Assembly (NCBI RefSeq): GCF_001590925.1
Contig: NZ_BCTU01000001.1
Span: forward strand, 332,711-396,710
Direction: 5' to 3'
Source: Serratia plymuthica NBRC 102599
GTDB lineage: Bacteria; Pseudomonadota; Gammaproteobacteria; Enterobacterales; Enterobacteriaceae
DNA: 64,000 nucleotides
Every line of letters starts with the position of its first letter. Position 1 is the stretch's first letter. Made by a program: the position numbers and the translations under genes. Of this stretch, positions 7,688 through 16,522 are shown piece after piece. Below the pieces are notes generated by a model that searched no databases, was not told the DNA's origin, and saw nothing but the letters and a program-made list of their open reading frames with translations.

Positions 7688-8317
7688 CTAGCGGCTATTG
7701 ACAAATATCCCACTGGTTAAGGTGTCGGTTAAACGGACAACATGATAAATAATTTGCTTGTTGTGCGTTTTAATTTTTCTTTTGATATTTCCCTTCTGGG
7801 AAGAGACGGTCTTGGCTTTAATTTGCATCTGGTCGGATATCTGGATGGTTCCCTGACCCGACATCCACATGCGCAACATGTTTGATTCTGTTTGACTCAG
7901 CGTAACGGGCGTTTGGTCAAATGAGGTCTTTTCCGTACGACTGGCTTTTTTCTCAAGATAGTGACTAAGTAGCTGATTCATAGTCTCTGGCTTGATGGAT
8001 TTTGACGAGATAATGACATTTTTACGAACATATAAATAATCGTCAAAATGCACGTTGGTGATAGCCATAAAGATGAAGAATAAGGTGTCCGGGTGCAGTG
8101 AAATCACCCGCTTTATACGTTCTGTCGCATCGGCTTCGTGTATAAAGCAATCTTCGTTAATAAACACCAGGCTGGGTTTCAACTTGCTGCATTTTTCATG
8201 CAGATCGTCGATATCGTTGATGGCATTAATTTGGCGTTTTTTTACTCCATGTGTTGTCAGGTAGTCTGTTAAACCCAATCTGGTATAGCTGCATGAATCC
8301 ATAATGATCGTTGGCAT
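7688..8317 (-). CDS. rcsA: RcsA, LuxR-type co-regulator of capsule synthesis
   Basis: A 209-residue protein. The N-terminus [20 protein letters not shown], the FINEDCFIH block and a C-terminal LuxR helix-turn-helix ([20 protein letters not shown], then [18 protein letters not shown]) match RcsA throughout. It heterodimerises with phosphorylated RcsB and activates exopolysaccharide genes at RcsAB boxes. It is normally limited by Lon and silenced by H-NS. The AT-rich 760-bp upstream region and the RcsAB box at 8499 fit autoregulation plus silencing. Confidence 0.95.
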   Translation of the reverse strand: MPTIIMDSCSYTRLGLTDYLTTHGVKKRQINAINDIDDLHEKCSKLKPSLVFINEDCFIHEADATERIKRVISLHPDTLFFIFMAITNVHFDDYLYVRKNVIISSKSIKPETMNQLLSHYLEKKASRTEKTSFDQTPVTLSQTESNMLRMWMSGQGTIQISDQMQIKAKTVSSQKGNIKRKIKTHNKQIIYHVVRLTDTLTSGIFVNSR

Positions 8318-9082
8318 ATCGCACCCCCACTTAAATCCGTTTTACCGCGGTAACAAAAAGAAAAAGCCTGAAGCCTAAAGGCAAAAAATGGAACAAAATT
8401 TCACGTATAGCCAGTGTTCTATCAATAAACACGACGGCACTCAACGATATTTTCTTTCTAAACTAATTAATTGCATGAACCTATAAGTTTAGCTTAAGTC
8501 AGAATAATCTGCTAACCGACAAATAGCCAGTCTATAACGCTAACTTATGCTTGAGCTGCGTGCCTGTGGGCATCGTTATGATTGAATCTGCGCATCATGT
8601 CACGAAATGAAATTTTAAATTGCTAGGAAAATTCTTAAAAAAAATTCATGTGTTGTTTTTTTAACATTTTTCAGTCTGATTTTTCATCGCATTGAGAACT
8701 GACAAGTCTTGTTTTTTACAAAATTATCATTATATATCAATATATTATTTGTTTTATTCTCGTATTTGATAATAAGAATTTTTTCTTTTTTTATCAGTTG
8801 CGATATCCAACGCTCACATTGAGTTAACATGGAACCGGTTCTTTGTTAAGGAAACAGGCGTTATAACAACGAGTTGATGTAGCTATATGTGCTATTCCAC
8901 GAAATGTGAGAAATGTCAGAGCGTGATTAATTGGTTTCTCTGAACTATTTTGCCCATTGTGGCCAGTGTGGCGCTGAAGAGGGGCGATAAGGGGACAATG
9001 CGCCGGGCCTGCTGCTTGCAGTATGTTGGTAGCAATAACAATGATAAAGCAGGACGCCGCAAGGGCGCCCTAAACGTGGTGA
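8318..9082. promoter_or_regulatory. AT-rich gene-free region upstream of rcsA
   Basis: There is no convincing gene in 765 bp. Long A/T runs (about 8630-8800) make it a likely H-NS-bound silencer, as known for rcsA in E. coli. It holds the RcsAB box and presumably the rcsA promoter. The end nearest the decarboxylase gene contains a GC-rich imperfect hairpin (about 9050-9073) that could end that transcript. Confidence 0.6.
8499..8512 (+). promoter_or_regulatory. RcsAB box upstream of rcsA
   Basis: TCAGAATAATCTGC agrees at 12 of 14 positions with the RcsAB consensus TRMGAAWAWTCYKA. It lies about 180 bp before the rcsA start codon, a similar distance to the autoregulatory box of E. coli rcsA. 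Confidence 0.65.
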
Positions 9083-10498
9083 TTAAAATGCTTCTGGCAG
9101 GCAGTGTCGCAACGATTCCAGCGCCAGGCGGATATCTTCTTCTTCCGTCATCCAATTGACCAATGCGGCGCGGATCCCGGGTTGCCCGTTATAATGCGTG
9201 GGGGTGCAGCGCACTATGCCATGTCGATCGAGCCGGGCGATAAAGCGATCCCGTGCGGCCGCGGCATCCCCTTCAACGTTACTGAGAGCGAAACACACCA
9301 CGTTCAAATTGACCGGCGCCAGCAGATGAAAACCCTCGCTGGCATCCAACCCTGCGCCCAACCGGCGTGCCAACTGGATATTACGCTCAACCATGTCTTG
9401 CATGCCGCTGCGGCCATAGGCCTTAAGCGCCATCCATAACGGCAGGGCGCGGAAACGCCGTGAGTTTTCCGGCGTCAGGTGCAGGTAGTCGTCCGGGCGC
9501 AACGTCGGCGCTTCCATATAGACCGAATGGTTTTGGAAAACCTGCATCTGCAGTTCCAAATGACGGGTGAATTGAATGGCGCTGTCATAGGGCACATTCA
9601 ACCATTTATGTGCGTCAACGGTGATTGAATCCGCTTGCTCCCAGCCGGTCAACAGCGGGGAGTAGTGCGGTGAACAGGCGGCGACACCGCCAAACGCGGC
9701 ATCAACGTGCAACCAGAACGGGTAGCGCTCGCGCAGTGCCAGCAGGCGCGGCAAATCGTCGAAGATCACGGTGTTGACCGTGCCGGCGCTGGCCAGCACG
9801 ATGACAGGTGCGCCATTGCTGGCGGCCAGGTGCCGTTCCAGAGCTGCGGTGTCCATGGCTTCGGAATCCGGCAGACAATCGACGATTTTCAGCGCATCGC
9901 GGCCGATCCCGAGCATGCTGAGTGCCTTCACGCTGCTGGAATGGGCATTCGCCGACAGCACCTGTATTGGCCCTAATGCCGCCAATCCCTGTTCGGCGAC
10001 ATCAATTCCTCGTTGTTGCCCCAGCCACTGGCGGCCAATAGCGATGCCGACAAAGTTGGCCATGGTCGCCCCGCTGACAAAACTGCCGCTAAATGCTTTC
10101 GGTAAACCCAGCAACGACTTCAATTGCTCAATAGTGGCCAGCTCAATCGCTGCGGCCACGGTGTCGTGGCTCAGTAGGCTGTTTTGGTCTATGGCACTAA
10201 CCAGCCAATCCGCCGCCAGCGCGGCCGGAGTAGCGCCGCCGGTGACAAAGCCAAAATAACGCGGCCCGGCGCTGCCTGAGAGGCCCTCGGCATAGCGTAA
10301 CCAGAAATCCTCCAGCGTCGCCAAAGCGCCGTTGCCACTGTCCGCCAGTTGGTCGTCGCCCAACTGCAGCTGTTGGGCCTCAAGAGGAGGGTAAACCGGA
10401 CGCTGTTTCAACCCGGCAAGAAACCCCTCTGCCAACTGGCGGGTCCGGTCGAGTATTTGTGGAAATTGGTCAAGATCCTGCTGTAAGCGAGGGTGCAT
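9083..10498 (-). CDS. Group II pyridoxal-phosphate-dependent decarboxylase
   Basis: A 471-residue PLP enzyme of the DOPA/tyrosine/glutamate decarboxylase fold. The PLP lysine sits in TVDAHKWLNVPYD, the cofactor aspartate and alanine in HVDAAFGG, and the phosphate contact in SFVSGATMANF. Substrate cannot be deduced; aromatic amino acids are likeliest for this subgroup. It is divergent from the GcvA-like LysR regulator at 10600 (about 100 bp between starts), which probably controls it. Monocistronic. Confidence 0.85.
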   Translation of the reverse strand: MHPRLQQDLDQFPQILDRTRQLAEGFLAGLKQRPVYPPLEAQQLQLGDDQLADSGNGALATLEDFWLRYAEGLSGSAGPRYFGFVTGGATPAALAADWLVSAIDQNSLLSHDTVAAAIELATIEQLKSLLGLPKAFSGSFVSGATMANFVGIAIGRQWLGQQRGIDVAEQGLAALGPIQVLSANAHSSSVKALSMLGIGRDALKIVDCLPDSEAMDTAALERHLAASNGAPVIVLASAGTVNTVIFDDLPRLLALRERYPFWLHVDAAFGGVAACSPHYSPLLTGWEQADSITVDAHKWLNVPYDSAIQFTRHLELQMQVFQNHSVYMEAPTLRPDDYLHLTPENSRRFRALPLWMALKAYGRSGMQDMVERNIQLARRLGAGLDASEGFHLLAPVNLNVVCFALSNVEGDAAAARDRFIARLDRHGIVRCTPTHYNGQPGIRAALVNWMTEEEDIRLALESLRHCLPEAF

Positions 10499-10599
10499 CT
10501 GTGGCTCCGGAGAGAAGAGGATAAGGGTGACACCTTAGAGCATTTGCTTTAGTGCGAAAATCGATGAAAAATGACCCTTTTGGATAGCTGGACTAACCA

Positions 10600-11472
10600 A
10601 TGCTTAATGAGCGTGTTCCCTTGCATACCCTGCCGACTTTTGTGATTGCCGCCAAACTGGAGAATTTGCGCGCCACCGCGCAGCAGGTACATCTGACCCA
10701 CGGAGCGGTTAGTCAACAGATCCAGCAGCTCGAACAGGCTATCGGCTGCCCGTTGTTTGAACGACACGGGCGCGGGTTGCGTTTGAACGCCGCCGGCCGC
10801 GAACTGTTGGCGGTGGCGGAACCGGCGCTACAGGCGCTGCAACAGGGGATTGGCCGCGTCAGGCGTATTGCGCAAAGCCACAGGCTGCACATCAGCGTAC
10901 TGCCTTCCTTCGCACACTATTGGTTAATGCCGCGACTGCCCGCTTTCCGCGAGGCCTGCGCCGGCATTGCGCTGGATATCGACGCTTCTCTGGCGGTGCA
11001 GGATCTGTCGCGTAAGGGGTTTGATGCGGCTATCCGTATTGGCGAGGGCCAATGGCCGAACTTGCAGGCACAGCGTATCGCTTCCGGAGAGGTGGTACCG
11101 GTGGCCACCCCTGAGTTGGCGCGACAGTGGCAGGCGGCATTCGACAAGGGTTCACCGCGCACGCCGCTGCTGGAGCATGATGTTACGCCGTGGCGCAGGT
11201 GGTTCGCGGCGCAGCAACAGGGGGAGTACGGTCAGCAAATGGCGTTGTTCAATGACGCCGGTTTGCTGATCCGTGCGGCCGAGCAGGGATTCGGCATTGC
11301 GCTGGTGAAAAGGCTGCTGGTCAGTGATGCCCTGGCGGAGGGGCGGCTGGTGGCGCTGGCCGAGGCCAGGCATCTGGATAATGGCGATTTTTACCTGGTT
11401 TGGCCACAGACCGCGGGATTGACGCCGGCGGTCGAAGAGTTATTACACTGGTTACAACGCCAATTGGCCTGA
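10600..11472 (+). CDS. LysR-family regulator, GcvA-like
   Basis: 290 residues. The helix-turn-helix region (ATAQQVHLTHGAVSQQIQQL) opens the protein. The substrate-binding domain has the GcvA-group features LFNDAGLLIRAAEQGFGIAL and a WPNLQAQRI segment. It diverges from the PLP decarboxylase gene, its likely target. Its stop codon is one base from the end of the convergent CoA-transferase gene, so no terminator separates them. Confidence 0.9.
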   Translation: MLNERVPLHTLPTFVIAAKLENLRATAQQVHLTHGAVSQQIQQLEQAIGCPLFERHGRGLRLNAAGRELLAVAEPALQALQQGIGRVRRIAQSHRLHISVLPSFAHYWLMPRLPAFREACAGIALDIDASLAVQDLSRKGFDAAIRIGEGQWPNLQAQRIASGEVVPVATPELARQWQAAFDKGSPRTPLLEHDVTPWRRWFAAQQQGEYGQQMALFNDAGLLIRAAEQGFGIALVKRLLVSDALAEGRLVALAEARHLDNGDFYLVWPQTAGLTPAVEELLHWLQRQLA

Positions 11473-11473
11473 A

Positions 11474-12859
11474 TCAGCGACGCAGCCACTCCGGCTGGGA
11501 AGTGCCCAGAGCGGTAGCGGGCAGGGCCCATTGCAGCGCAGTCCCGTTCAGATGCAGCGGGGCGCAAAGGCGCAGCGCAGCACCCCAATGGGTCAACTCG
11601 GTTTCCGGGTTTTCATCGGCCTCGGTGACCGGCGCCAACGGCTTTGACAGGTGCTCCAGCGGATAAGGATTATCGAACAGCATCTGTGCGGTGCGGGCCA
11701 GGGACAGCCGTGCACTGTAACCGGTGCCACGCGCCAGCCGCTCGCGCATGCCATGCAGCACCGCCGTCGCCATCAGGTAACCGGTAGCGTGATCCAGTGC
11801 CTGTACCGGCAATGGCACCGGCATGGCGGCGTTTTTCCACGTCATACCTGATGCCGCCAACCCGCAACTCATTTGCACCAGGCTATCGAAGCCGCGCCGC
11901 CCACGCCACGGGCCGCTCCAGCCGTAAGCGTTCAGACAGACGTCGATCAACCCCGGTGACAACGTACGCCGTTGTTCCGCACCATAGCCCAATTTTTCCA
12001 GCGCGCCGGCGCGGTAGCCATGCACGATGACATCGGCGTTTTGCAGTAGGTGCTCAAAGGTGTGGCGATCGTGGGCGTTATTCAGATTCAGGCGCGCGCA
12101 GCGTTTGCCGAGGAGCACTTCATGCTCGACGCCCGGTTCATCCCAACCGTAGGGATCGATACGCAATACGTCTGCACCCAACCCGGCCAGAAAGCGGGTG
12201 GCGATCGGCCCGGCGATAATCCGCGTCAGGTCCAACACCCGCACGCCGTGCAGCGGTCTGGCGGCCGGCAACGTCCAGGCAGGGGGCGGGGCTTCAGGTT
12301 GCCGCGTTTGATGGATTAACGGCTCTTGTACGACGCTTTTGCCCTGAATATGCTGCCGCCACGCCTCGACCGAACGCATTTCCGCCGCGCAGCCACCGGC
12401 CTCTATCACCGCCTGTTCCAATTCGCTTTTTTGCCACTCCAGCACCCGTTGCGCCAGCGTGCCTTTATCCTGATGCGGCCCCAGCACCCGCTCTACCGCT
12501 TTGCGGTGATGCGGCGCATTGGTATGCAGACGGATCCAGCCGTCGCGAGTGGCATAATCGCCCGCCAGCGCATCCCAGGCGGCAGGCAGTTGCCACCCCA
12601 GCGGCCGTAAGGTCCAACCGAACCACAGCGAAGCCAGCCGGCGATCGACCAATGCCTGCTGCATACCGCCTTTGCTTTGTTGCAACAGCCCGGCGCAGGC
12701 CAGGCCGGCGGCGCCCCAACAGGCCGTAGCCAGTTCGGTCACCGGGAATGCGCTGGCCAGTTCGCCTTCGCCGCTGACCGCCAATTGGCTCACAGGAGGA
12801 GGGGTGTGGCTCAGGCTTTGCCAGATTTCTTCGAGCAGCTTTTGGGTAAGGGTAGGCAT
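11474..12859 (-). CDS. Class III CoA-transferase (CaiB/BaiF family)
   Basis: 461 residues. The class III domain is recognisable from VRVLDLTRIIAGPIATRFLA with LGADVLRID, and LNLNNAHDR. The active-site aspartate of the family is expected near FDSLVQMSCG. An N-terminal extension of about 200 residues precedes this domain, so the protein is longer than single-domain members. CoA donor and acceptor are unknown. There are no acyl-CoA neighbours; it appears monocistronic. Confidence 0.85.
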   Translation of the reverse strand: MPTLTQKLLEEIWQSLSHTPPPVSQLAVSGEGELASAFPVTELATACWGAAGLACAGLLQQSKGGMQQALVDRRLASLWFGWTLRPLGWQLPAAWDALAGDYATRDGWIRLHTNAPHHRKAVERVLGPHQDKGTLAQRVLEWQKSELEQAVIEAGGCAAEMRSVEAWRQHIQGKSVVQEPLIHQTRQPEAPPPAWTLPAARPLHGVRVLDLTRIIAGPIATRFLAGLGADVLRIDPYGWDEPGVEHEVLLGKRCARLNLNNAHDRHTFEHLLQNADVIVHGYRAGALEKLGYGAEQRRTLSPGLIDVCLNAYGWSGPWRGRRGFDSLVQMSCGLAASGMTWKNAAMPVPLPVQALDHATGYLMATAVLHGMRERLARGTGYSARLSLARTAQMLFDNPYPLEHLSKPLAPVTEADENPETELTHWGAALRLCAPLHLNGTALQWALPATALGTSQPEWLRR

Positions 12860-12923
12860 CAGTAAACTCCATCGTTGCCGAACGGGGGACTGAGCCTAGC
12901 GTAGTTCACCCCGGCCGGAGTTG

Positions 12924-15107
12924 CTATTGCGTGATGTTCAGGGTGCGACCGTCCGCCAGTTTGGCACGCAGGCTATGGGCGGCGATGCCCTCGAACGGCT
13001 GGTTGCCAAAGTTGGCGATCAACGTTGAGCCGTCGCTGAAGGTGGTTTGCTGTACCCAACCCGCCGTATCCAGCCAGCGGAAGTCCGTCAGCGCCTTATC
13101 CCACAACGCCTGATGCAGCGGGCGGAACGCCGCATCGCTCCGTTTGATCTCCGGCAGGCGTGCCTGCAGGGTGGCTCGGCTGAGATGGAACATCGGCGCG
13201 GTGTTGTACAACTGGCTGAGCAGACTGCGAAGGGTTTTGACATCGCTGAACTTCAGGTTGTCGTAATTCCAGTGGTGGCTGCTGATAATCGCATCGTGAA
13301 ATACCGCCTGATAAAGCGGCAGGCGATAGCGCGGATCAAACTCCACCGTTCGGTAGGGTTCTTTTACCTTGGCCGGGCTGAAGAAAAAGGCCGGTTGCGC
13401 GTTTGGCCACCAGGCACCCAGATAGTAGGGCGAGGATTTATCCTGATTCATTTGTTTATCACCCCAGCCGAAGCCCCAGGTTTCCATGCCGTGGGCAAAC
13501 ATGATGTGGCGGGCGGTCACCGCATTGCCATCCTCAGAACCAAGCGGCAGTTTTAGCTTGTCGCTGAACCAGGCCAGCCGCGCGTTGCGTGCCTGCGCCA
13601 TTTGCGCAGCGCCGGTAGGGTGATTGGGCTGATAGTCATCAGACACCATTCCCGTGCCGTCAACGTCAAGGAACAGGCTGTTCAGCCCGGCCAGTTGTAC
13701 CAGGCTGCGCATGCGCTGTTGGGAATAGGGCAGTACGCAACCGGGATTCAGGTAGTAGCCTTGCTTGCCGAAACCGGGTTTTTTAGTGCCGTCGGCGCGT
13801 ACGATGGCGCAGTCTTCACGCAGCGCTGCCGGCAACTGGGCCGTCAGCCAGCTGTCGTTGACTCCGCGGGGAATCGCCGTGTCGTAAGAGTCGTAACTGG
13901 CGATGAGATAGCCCAATGTCTTGGCGCTCTCCACCGCCTGCGGATGCAGAAACTCGGCGGTCCAATTATCGGTGCCCAACCACAGGCGCGGCAACCCGGC
14001 CTGATGCAGCGCCTCGATCAGTGGTTTCGCCAGCCCCTGGCCCCAGCTATCTGCCGGTGCCAGATAGGCGCCAAGCTGCCGCTGCGCCAAATCACGCATG
14101 CTGGCGGCCTGCCGATGTTGCGCTTCCAGGAAGTCTGGGTCATCCGGCGTAGCGTTGAGCGGCGTCAGCGCGACCAGCGCCTGGTTCAGAGCGTCGATCA
14201 GCGTCAGTTGTTGCCAACCCTCCGGCGTTTTTCCCGCCAGTTGGCGCAGCGCTTTCTGGTTTTCGGCATCCATTTTTTGCCACAGCTCTTCGCCAGGCGG
14301 GGAGGTAAGCCAGGATAGCAGGCCCGGCCAGTTTTTCACGTCAGCGGGTGCCAGCAGTTTGTCGCCCCACAAATAGATATGCGTGGCGCCAATCAGTTTT
14401 TCGCCCTCAGGGGCCGAGCGGATTTTATCGCGAAGACTGCTGAACTGGCCGCTTTGCTGCAAATACTGGCGATAACGACGCGCGCCGGATAATGGCGTTT
14501 CACCCACATGCAGCAACACGTCGAAAGTCTGTTGCTGATTAAAACGGTTGAACAGGTGGCTACTGCGCATGCTGAATACGCCTTTTGCGCTGGCAAAGTT
14601 GACCTGATTGCTGAACGGCGTAAGCAGCAGCCAGCTATACACCTTGCCCTGCTGCTCCAGGCTCCACAATGGCAACTTCAGATCCCAGTTGGTATCCAGC
14701 GGCGTCATTTCCTTAACCAGATACTGCTGCCAGACGGCATTATCCAGCGGGATACGGCTGCCTTCACCTATTGGCAACAACAGGGTGTCGGCCTGCTGCG
14801 GCAGGGTGAACCAATTCAACGTCTGCGCCCGGCGGGTGTTGAAGCCAAGACGCAGATCGCCGTCCTCAAGCCTGGCGGACACCTGCATGGCGCTGTCCGG
14901 CCATTGCCAATGGGCCTGCGTTGGCGTGCTTTGCAGTTCGGCCACGGCTTGCGCGGCCTGAGCCTGATTGACGATGGTTTTGCCTGTTGTGATTTGCAGC
15001 GTGGCCGGGTCGATATCAAAACGGGCCGCTCCCTGTTGCAGTAACAGGGCGTCGGCGGGGAAGGCGGCAAACAGGGCGAAACTGATGGAAAGGCGAAGCA
15101 TGTTCAT
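12924..15107 (-). CDS. Secreted glycoside hydrolase, probably GH101/GH129-related
   Basis: 727 residues with a signal peptide (LRLSISFALFAAFPADA). A large TIM-barrel-like region contains SLFLDVDGTG, a nucleophile-type aspartate motif, and FAHGMETWGFGWGD. The C-terminal beta-domain ends with FSDGSTLIANFGNQPFEG. Such proteins are usually annotated as hydrolases related to endo-alpha-N-acetylgalactosaminidases; I cannot fix the substrate. The start at 15107 follows AAGGACAG; a longer in-frame reading to 15185 would bury the signal peptide. Function in host- or plant-glycan use is inference. Confidence 0.7.
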   Translation of the reverse strand: MNMLRLSISFALFAAFPADALLLQQGAARFDIDPATLQITTGKTIVNQAQAAQAVAELQSTPTQAHWQWPDSAMQVSARLEDGDLRLGFNTRRAQTLNWFTLPQQADTLLLPIGEGSRIPLDNAVWQQYLVKEMTPLDTNWDLKLPLWSLEQQGKVYSWLLLTPFSNQVNFASAKGVFSMRSSHLFNRFNQQQTFDVLLHVGETPLSGARRYRQYLQQSGQFSSLRDKIRSAPEGEKLIGATHIYLWGDKLLAPADVKNWPGLLSWLTSPPGEELWQKMDAENQKALRQLAGKTPEGWQQLTLIDALNQALVALTPLNATPDDPDFLEAQHRQAASMRDLAQRQLGAYLAPADSWGQGLAKPLIEALHQAGLPRLWLGTDNWTAEFLHPQAVESAKTLGYLIASYDSYDTAIPRGVNDSWLTAQLPAALREDCAIVRADGTKKPGFGKQGYYLNPGCVLPYSQQRMRSLVQLAGLNSLFLDVDGTGMVSDDYQPNHPTGAAQMAQARNARLAWFSDKLKLPLGSEDGNAVTARHIMFAHGMETWGFGWGDKQMNQDKSSPYYLGAWWPNAQPAFFFSPAKVKEPYRTVEFDPRYRLPLYQAVFHDAIISSHHWNYDNLKFSDVKTLRSLLSQLYNTAPMFHLSRATLQARLPEIKRSDAAFRPLHQALWDKALTDFRWLDTAGWVQQTTFSDGSTLIANFGNQPFEGIAAHSLRAKLADGRTLNITQ

Positions 15108-15226
15108 CGGATTGGCTGTCCTTCGGGGATTAATGTCCTGTTGAGACGCTAGTCTATAGATAATAAACGCATCACCCAAAGCCAATGCGGCAGATTGCGT
15201 TGCGCGTCAAATAAATGGCGTTATGC

Positions 15227-15243
15227 AGTTTAATTTCCGTTTA
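15227..15243 (+). promoter_or_regulatory. PhoP box for mgtCB
   Basis: Two GTTTA hexamer cores (15228-15232 and 15239-15243) are separated by 11 bp centre to centre, the tandem geometry of PhoP sites. A TATACT -10-like element follows at about 15278. PhoP activation at low magnesium is the known control of mgtCB in Salmonella. Confidence 0.7.
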
Positions 15244-15373
15244 ATAAATTCGCCTTTACATCATTATCCTGCGTCACTATACTCAGCCAAAATTTCAGTG
15301 AGGAAACACAATTGGACAGTTTTAGTTGTAGCGATATAAATAAGGCAAGCTGACCAATCCTCTTTTTGATTTG

Positions 15374-15398
15374 TTGCTTGCCGAAAACGGCGGGCAGC
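15374..15398 (+). promoter_or_regulatory. Stem-loop in the mgtC leader
   Basis: A GCTTGCCG/CGGCGGGCAGC stem with an AAAA loop lies in the 380-base stretch between the PhoP box and mgtC. The long transcribed leader would allow attenuation, as known for mgtC of Salmonella. Confidence 0.45.
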
Positions 15399-15459
15399 AC
15401 CCCTCTCTTTTTATTCCGAGCTGTGCAAACCCGAATCTCATTGTTGTACCTGAGGCCCA

Positions 15460-15579
15460 ATGGCATCAGGCGAATTGATTTGGACGTTATTATGGCAATT
15501 TGCAGTCACAGCCTTTTCCCTCCAGGCACCGACGCGTTCGTTCGCTAATATATTATTGGCGCAATTTAGCGTGTGCTAA
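15460..15579 (+). CDS. Possible 39-residue leader ORF before mgtC
   Basis: ATG at 15460 behind TGAGG with 5-base spacing opens a 39-codon frame (MASGELIWTLLWQFAVTAF...). It ends 44 bases before mgtC, next to a small GTGC/GCAC hairpin. It is hydrophobic and unlike MgtM or MgtP by eye. Support is only position and ribosome site. Confidence 0.35.
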   Translation: MASGELIWTLLWQFAVTAFSLQAPTRSFANILLAQFSVC

Positions 15580-15623
15580 AAAGCACATGATTTTATCTCC
15601 TGCAGTTTATTAAGGGGACAGTC

Positions 15624-16322
15624 ATGGCTATGACTCCTTTTGTATTAAATTTATTACTGGCGATGAGCCTGGGCGCGGTTATTGGCGCCGAGCGGCAGTG
15701 GCGTCAGCGTATGGCCGGCCTGCGCACCAATGCGCTGGTGGCCACCGGTGCGGCGGTGTTTATCCTTAGCTCCATGTCCACCGATCCTTCCAGCGCCGGG
15801 CGGGTTGCCGCGCAGATTGTTTCCGGCATCGGCTTTCTAGGCGCTGGGGTGATCATGCGCGAAGGGCTGAACATCCGTGGCCTGAATACCGCCGCCACGC
15901 TGTGGTGCTCGGCGGCGATTGGCGTGCTGTGTGGCCTGGGGCAGTACTGGAATGCGGTACTGGCGACGCTGGTGATCCTGTGCGCGAATATTCTGCTGCG
16001 CGAAGCGGCGCAGCGCATCAATCTGCAACCTCAGCAACAGGCGACCGACCTGGAGCTGTGTTATCGCATTCAGGTTACCTGCGGCGAACAAGATGAAATA
16101 CTGGTACGCACGCTGATATTGCAGGCGTTGAACGGCGTGGCACTAAGATTGCAATCTTTACGCAGCGCCGATATATCCATTCCCGGCCAGCTTGAGGTTT
16201 GTGCCGAGATAACGGCCAATCCCGCAGCGCAAAAAGAAATCGAGGGTATTGTCTGCCGCGTCAGCCTGGAAAAAAGCGTGAGCGCCGTACGCTGGCGAGT
16301 GGCTTCTGAATTACCCGTTTAA
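15624..16322 (+). CDS. mgtC: MgtC/SapB family virulence-type membrane protein
   Basis: 232 residues. Four hydrophobic helices occupy the first about 130, with the family signature GAVIGAERQWRQRMAGLRTN and a GFLGAGVIMREG motif. A cytosolic ACT-like C-terminal domain follows (about 145-232). In Salmonella MgtC inhibits the F1Fo ATP synthase and is needed at low magnesium. The ribosome site AAGGGGACAG precedes the ATG. It is first in an operon with mgtB and downstream of a PhoP box. Confidence 0.92.
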   Translation: MAMTPFVLNLLLAMSLGAVIGAERQWRQRMAGLRTNALVATGAAVFILSSMSTDPSSAGRVAAQIVSGIGFLGAGVIMREGLNIRGLNTAATLWCSAAIGVLCGLGQYWNAVLATLVILCANILLREAAQRINLQPQQQATDLELCYRIQVTCGEQDEILVRTLILQALNGVALRLQSLRSADISIPGQLEVCAEITANPAAQKEIEGIVCRVSLEKSVSAVRWRVASELPV

Positions 16323-16364
16323 TTCTTCATTAATATTCACTTCATTTGGTGGTAAGGAGGCGTC

Positions 16365-16418
16365 ATGGACGATGATCCCATAATATTGATTGTTCGACGT
16401 GATTGCCTGTGGTTATAA
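16365..16418 (+). CDS. Candidate 17-codon leader peptide controlling mgtB
   Basis: GGAGG ribosome site, four-base gap, then MDDDPIILIVRRDCLWL and stop. Its length (17) and plan, with an acidic/proline start followed by arginines, parallel MgtL ([17 protein letters not shown]) of E. coli/Salmonella mgtA. There, acidic and proline codons destabilise the ribosome at low magnesium and expose the downstream transcript. It ends 104 bases before mgtB, and alternative stems lie between. Assignment is by analogy. Confidence 0.55.
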   Translation: MDDDPIILIVRRDCLWL

Positions 16419-16453
16419 ATCCCGGCAATTACACTGATTAAATAAAATTCCAC

Positions 16454-16506
16454 TCTGCGCTTATTCACCTGTTAATCAGGCGGGGTAACCCTGTGCGCAG
16501 AATAAG
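16454..16506 (+). promoter_or_regulatory. Mutually exclusive stems before mgtB
   Basis: TCTGCGC (16454-16460) pairs with GCGCAGA (16495-16501), while CTTATTC (16460-16466) pairs with GAATAAG (16500-16506). The two pairings cross and share bases, so they cannot form together. Smaller CCTG/CAGG and GGGG/CCCT stems lie inside. This is the layout of an attenuator or riboswitch expression platform. Confidence 0.5.
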
Positions 16507-16522
16507 ATAAGAGAATAGCGTT

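Noticed and set aside
15230..15466. 78-codon minus-strand frame in the mgtC leader
   Set aside because: It overlaps the PhoP box and leader, lacks a ribosome site and has no family features.
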